A stretch of DNA of 64,000 bases. Origin: Rhodoplanes sp. Z2-YC6860. GTDB lineage: Bacteria; Pseudomonadota; Alphaproteobacteria; Rhizobiales; Xanthobacteraceae. Below, one piece after another: positions 62,589 through 64,000 of this stretch. The translations under genes and the position numbers were made by a program. Below the pieces are notes generated by a model, which saw nothing but the letters and a program-made list of their open reading frames with translations, made no database searches and was not told where the DNA came from. The stretch covers positions 2,998,029 to 3,062,028 of the forward strand of contig NZ_CP007440.1 of NCBI RefSeq assembly GCF_001579845.1, given 5' to 3'. Position 1 is the stretch's first letter, and each line of letters begins with the position of its first letter.

Positions 62589-63560
62589 TCATTTCGACGG
62601 CGGCAGCGTCGCCAGCAACGCCTTCCACTTGTCGGATTCGGTGTGGAGGAGTTCGCCGAACTTGGTTTCGTTCTCGTAGGCCGGCTCGACCGAGAGCAGC
62701 GCCACCTTGGCTTGCACGTCGGGTCGTGCCCAGGCGGCGCCGACCGCCCGCGAAATCTCCTTGATCTTGTCGGGCGGCGTGGCGGCCGGCGCGAGGAGGC
62801 CGATGAAGCTCGCCGAACCGCCGAAGCCCGGCACGCCGGCTTCCGTGATGCTCGGAATGTCTGGCGCCATCTTGGAACGGGTTGCGCTCGTGACGCCGAG
62901 GCCCACGAGATTGCCGGCCTTGATGTGCTCATGAGCGGACGTGAGATCAACCGACGCCATCGGGATCTGGCCGCCGAGCACGTCAGTCACCGCGGGCGCG
63001 CTGCCTCGATAAGGCACGTGGACGAAATTCCCGCCGGTCGCCTTCTTCAGGAGTTCGACCGCGAGATGCTGGCTCGAATTCACGCCGGTGGTGCCGTAGC
63101 TGACGCCCTCGGGGGCGGTTTTGGCGCGTTCGATCACGGCCTTCAGCGTCTTCAGTTCGCCTTTTGAACTCGACACCAACACAATCGGGATCTCGATCAG
63201 CTTGGCGACTGGTGCAAGCTCCTTCAGCGTATCGAATGCGTTCGAGGTGGGCAGATGCGGATTGATTACCAGGGCGCCGACGGCCGCGATGGCGAGCGTG
63301 TCGCCGTCCGGCGCCGCCTTCGACGCCGTGATCAGCCCTATGGTGCCGCCGGCGCCAGGCTGGTTGATCACCACCACCTGGCGGTTGAGGCTTGCGCCCA
63401 GTTCAGTCGCTACGATGCGGGCAATGCCGTCGGCCGAGCCGCCGGGTGCAAACGGCACGTAGATCTGCATGACCTTCGAGGACGCCGGTTGGGCCGCGGC
63501 GGAGCCTGTTCCCAGTGGCAGCGCCAGTGCTGCGAGCAACGCCAAAGGCCTCAGACGCAT
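62589..63560 (-). CDS. Bug-family solute-binding protein
   Basis: 323 residues. Signal peptide 1-23 (ends SAAAQ). Family blocks VPFAPGGSADGIARI, VVVINQPGAGGTIG and DGDTLAI (D in place of Y). The stop at 62589 immediately follows the remnant on the plus strand. The ligand is unknown; the acyl-CoA dehydrogenase and SDR further along the same strand suggest a carboxylic acid. Confidence 0.9.
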   Translation of the reverse strand: MRLRPLALLAALALPLGTGSAAAQPASSKVMQIYVPFAPGGSADGIARIVATELGASLNRQVVVINQPGAGGTIGLITASKAAPDGDTLAIAAVGALVINPHLPTSNAFDTLKELAPVAKLIEIPIVLVSSSKGELKTLKAVIERAKTAPEGVSYGTTGVNSSQHLAVELLKKATGGNFVHVPYRGSAPAVTDVLGGQIPMASVDLTSAHEHIKAGNLVGLGVTSATRSKMAPDIPSITEAGVPGFGGSASFIGLLAPAATPPDKIKEISRAVGAAWARPDVQAKVALLSVEPAYENETKFGELLHTESDKWKALLATLPPSK

Positions 63561-63716
63561 CCGTCACCCCCGCGATTTTTCCGATAGGAGCGTAGCCGCG
63601 GGGCAGATTTCTATAAAGAGCATCCACCGCCTCCCACAGCTTGCATTGATTGGAAGCAGGTGCGCCGCTATACGGTGCGGGCAAAGATATCGGCCAATGA
63701 CGCAACGCCGCGGCAT

Positions 63717-63791
63717 TGGGGCGTAGCCAAGTGGTAAGGCAGCGGATTTTGATTCCGCCATCCCCTGGTTCGAATCCAGGCGCCCCAGCCA
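63717..63791 (+). tRNA. tRNA-Gln (TTG anticodon)
   Basis: 75 bases with encoded CCA. Acceptor stem TGGGGCG (63717-63723) pairs with CGCCCCA (63781-63787), discriminator G. The anticodon stem GCGGA/TCCGC (63742-63746 and 63754-63758) encloses the loop TTTTGAT with anticodon TTG at 63749-63751. The T arm CCTGG/CCAGG holds TTCGAAT. All parts are standard, so it reads CAA/CAG glutamine codons. Confidence 0.95.
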
Positions 63792-64000
63792 ATTTCCCGC
63801 GATTTTTCAGCCATTTTCAGCATCGATAGATCGGAACATTGGGAACGGAGAGCGAATATTCGCCGCCACAAAAACCGGCACAGTCGATCATGCCGTTCTA
63901 TTTGTGTTCGTTCGAGAATTCGCCTTTTGGTCTTTTGCGGCGGCGGGCCGCTCCGACTCATGACCGGCACGATTGTCGGCACGCGCGAGACGCTGTTCGA
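63792..64000. other. Region downstream of tRNA-Gln, no gene seen (209 bp)
   Basis: No coding region with support was found. An ATG at 63960 opens a frame (TGTIVGTRETLF) that leaves the window after 13 codons, too short to judge. A minus-strand frame overlapping the tRNA is an artefact of the tRNA sequence. Confidence 0.4.

Noticed and set aside
63668-63982. Minus-strand frame of about 104 codons across the tRNA-Gln
   Set aside because: Its segment GWRNQNPLPYHLATPQ is the translation of the antisense tRNA, a well-known annotation artefact.
63960-64000. Possible start of a gene leaving the right edge (TGTIVGTRETLF)
   Set aside because: Only 13 codons are visible and no ribosome site is clear.

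Overview
The window is GC-rich, densely coded DNA that looks chromosomal and alphaproteobacterial. The gene families point to Hyphomicrobiales (Bradyrhizobium/Pseudolabrys-like, Xanthobacteraceae/Nitrobacteraceae): an alphaproteobacterial FabI, a RibB with a decayed GTP-cyclohydrolase-II tail, extensin-family, DUF1194 and DUF1499 proteins, long palindromic intergenic repeats, and many orphan Bug-type (tripartite tricarboxylate transporter, TTT) solute-binding proteins. The lineage is inferred from gene content; no rRNA gene is present.

Layout. 1-8913 is a catabolic and uptake region: the end of a MarR regulator, five Bug solute-binding proteins, a fumarylacetoacetate-hydrolase-fold enzyme, a luciferase-like flavin monooxygenase, a RidA protein and a class II aldolase, with two palindromic repeat elements between genes. 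9046-16633 is the most unusual part: two tandem paralogues of about 718 residues, each a secreted protein with an Ig-like carboxypeptidase-regulatory domain, one c-type haem site and a predicted beta-propeller. They are followed by two small membrane proteins (the first with histidines in or beside three predicted helices), a free-standing carboxypeptidase-regulatory-like protein and an exported amidohydrolase, with strong hairpins between cistrons. 16634-30900 holds a histidine-rich exported protein, a PhyH-like oxygenase, a metallo-beta-lactamase-fold hydrolase, a DUF898/M48/DUF1499 operon, an alpha/beta hydrolase, a choloylglycine-hydrolase-family amidase, an acyl-CoA ligase, a FAD amine oxidase, and cell-wall enzymes (amidase, extensin-family, L,D-transpeptidase).

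30900-54700 is mostly housekeeping: corA, a PhoH ATPase, a LysR/Bug operon, an SDR, pdxH, a DnaJ-type co-chaperone, an ECF sigma/anti-sigma pair, fabI, a histidine phosphatase, aroC, ribB, a VWA protein, a FAD monooxygenase, an rRNA/tRNA uracil methyltransferase, a MATE transporter, dxs, xseB and an HDAC-family deacetylase. A DUF4336 gene here is split by a frameshift, and a 16-codon lysine-rich gene sits upstream of aroC on the other strand. 54900-59755 is a second catabolic unit: LysR regulator, glutamine-synthetase-like ligase, Rieske oxygenase alpha and beta subunits and a glutaredoxin, similar in outline to aniline-type gamma-glutamylation/dioxygenation systems. 59758-63560 has an HSDL2-like SDR, a DmdC-like acyl-CoA dehydrogenase, a decayed Bug fragment and another Bug protein. 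A tRNA-Gln(TTG) gene lies near the right edge.

Best candidates for something undescribed: the twin haem/propeller cluster (9046-16633) and the GS-like/Rieske cluster (54900-59755). Functions in both are inferred from domain content and gene order.
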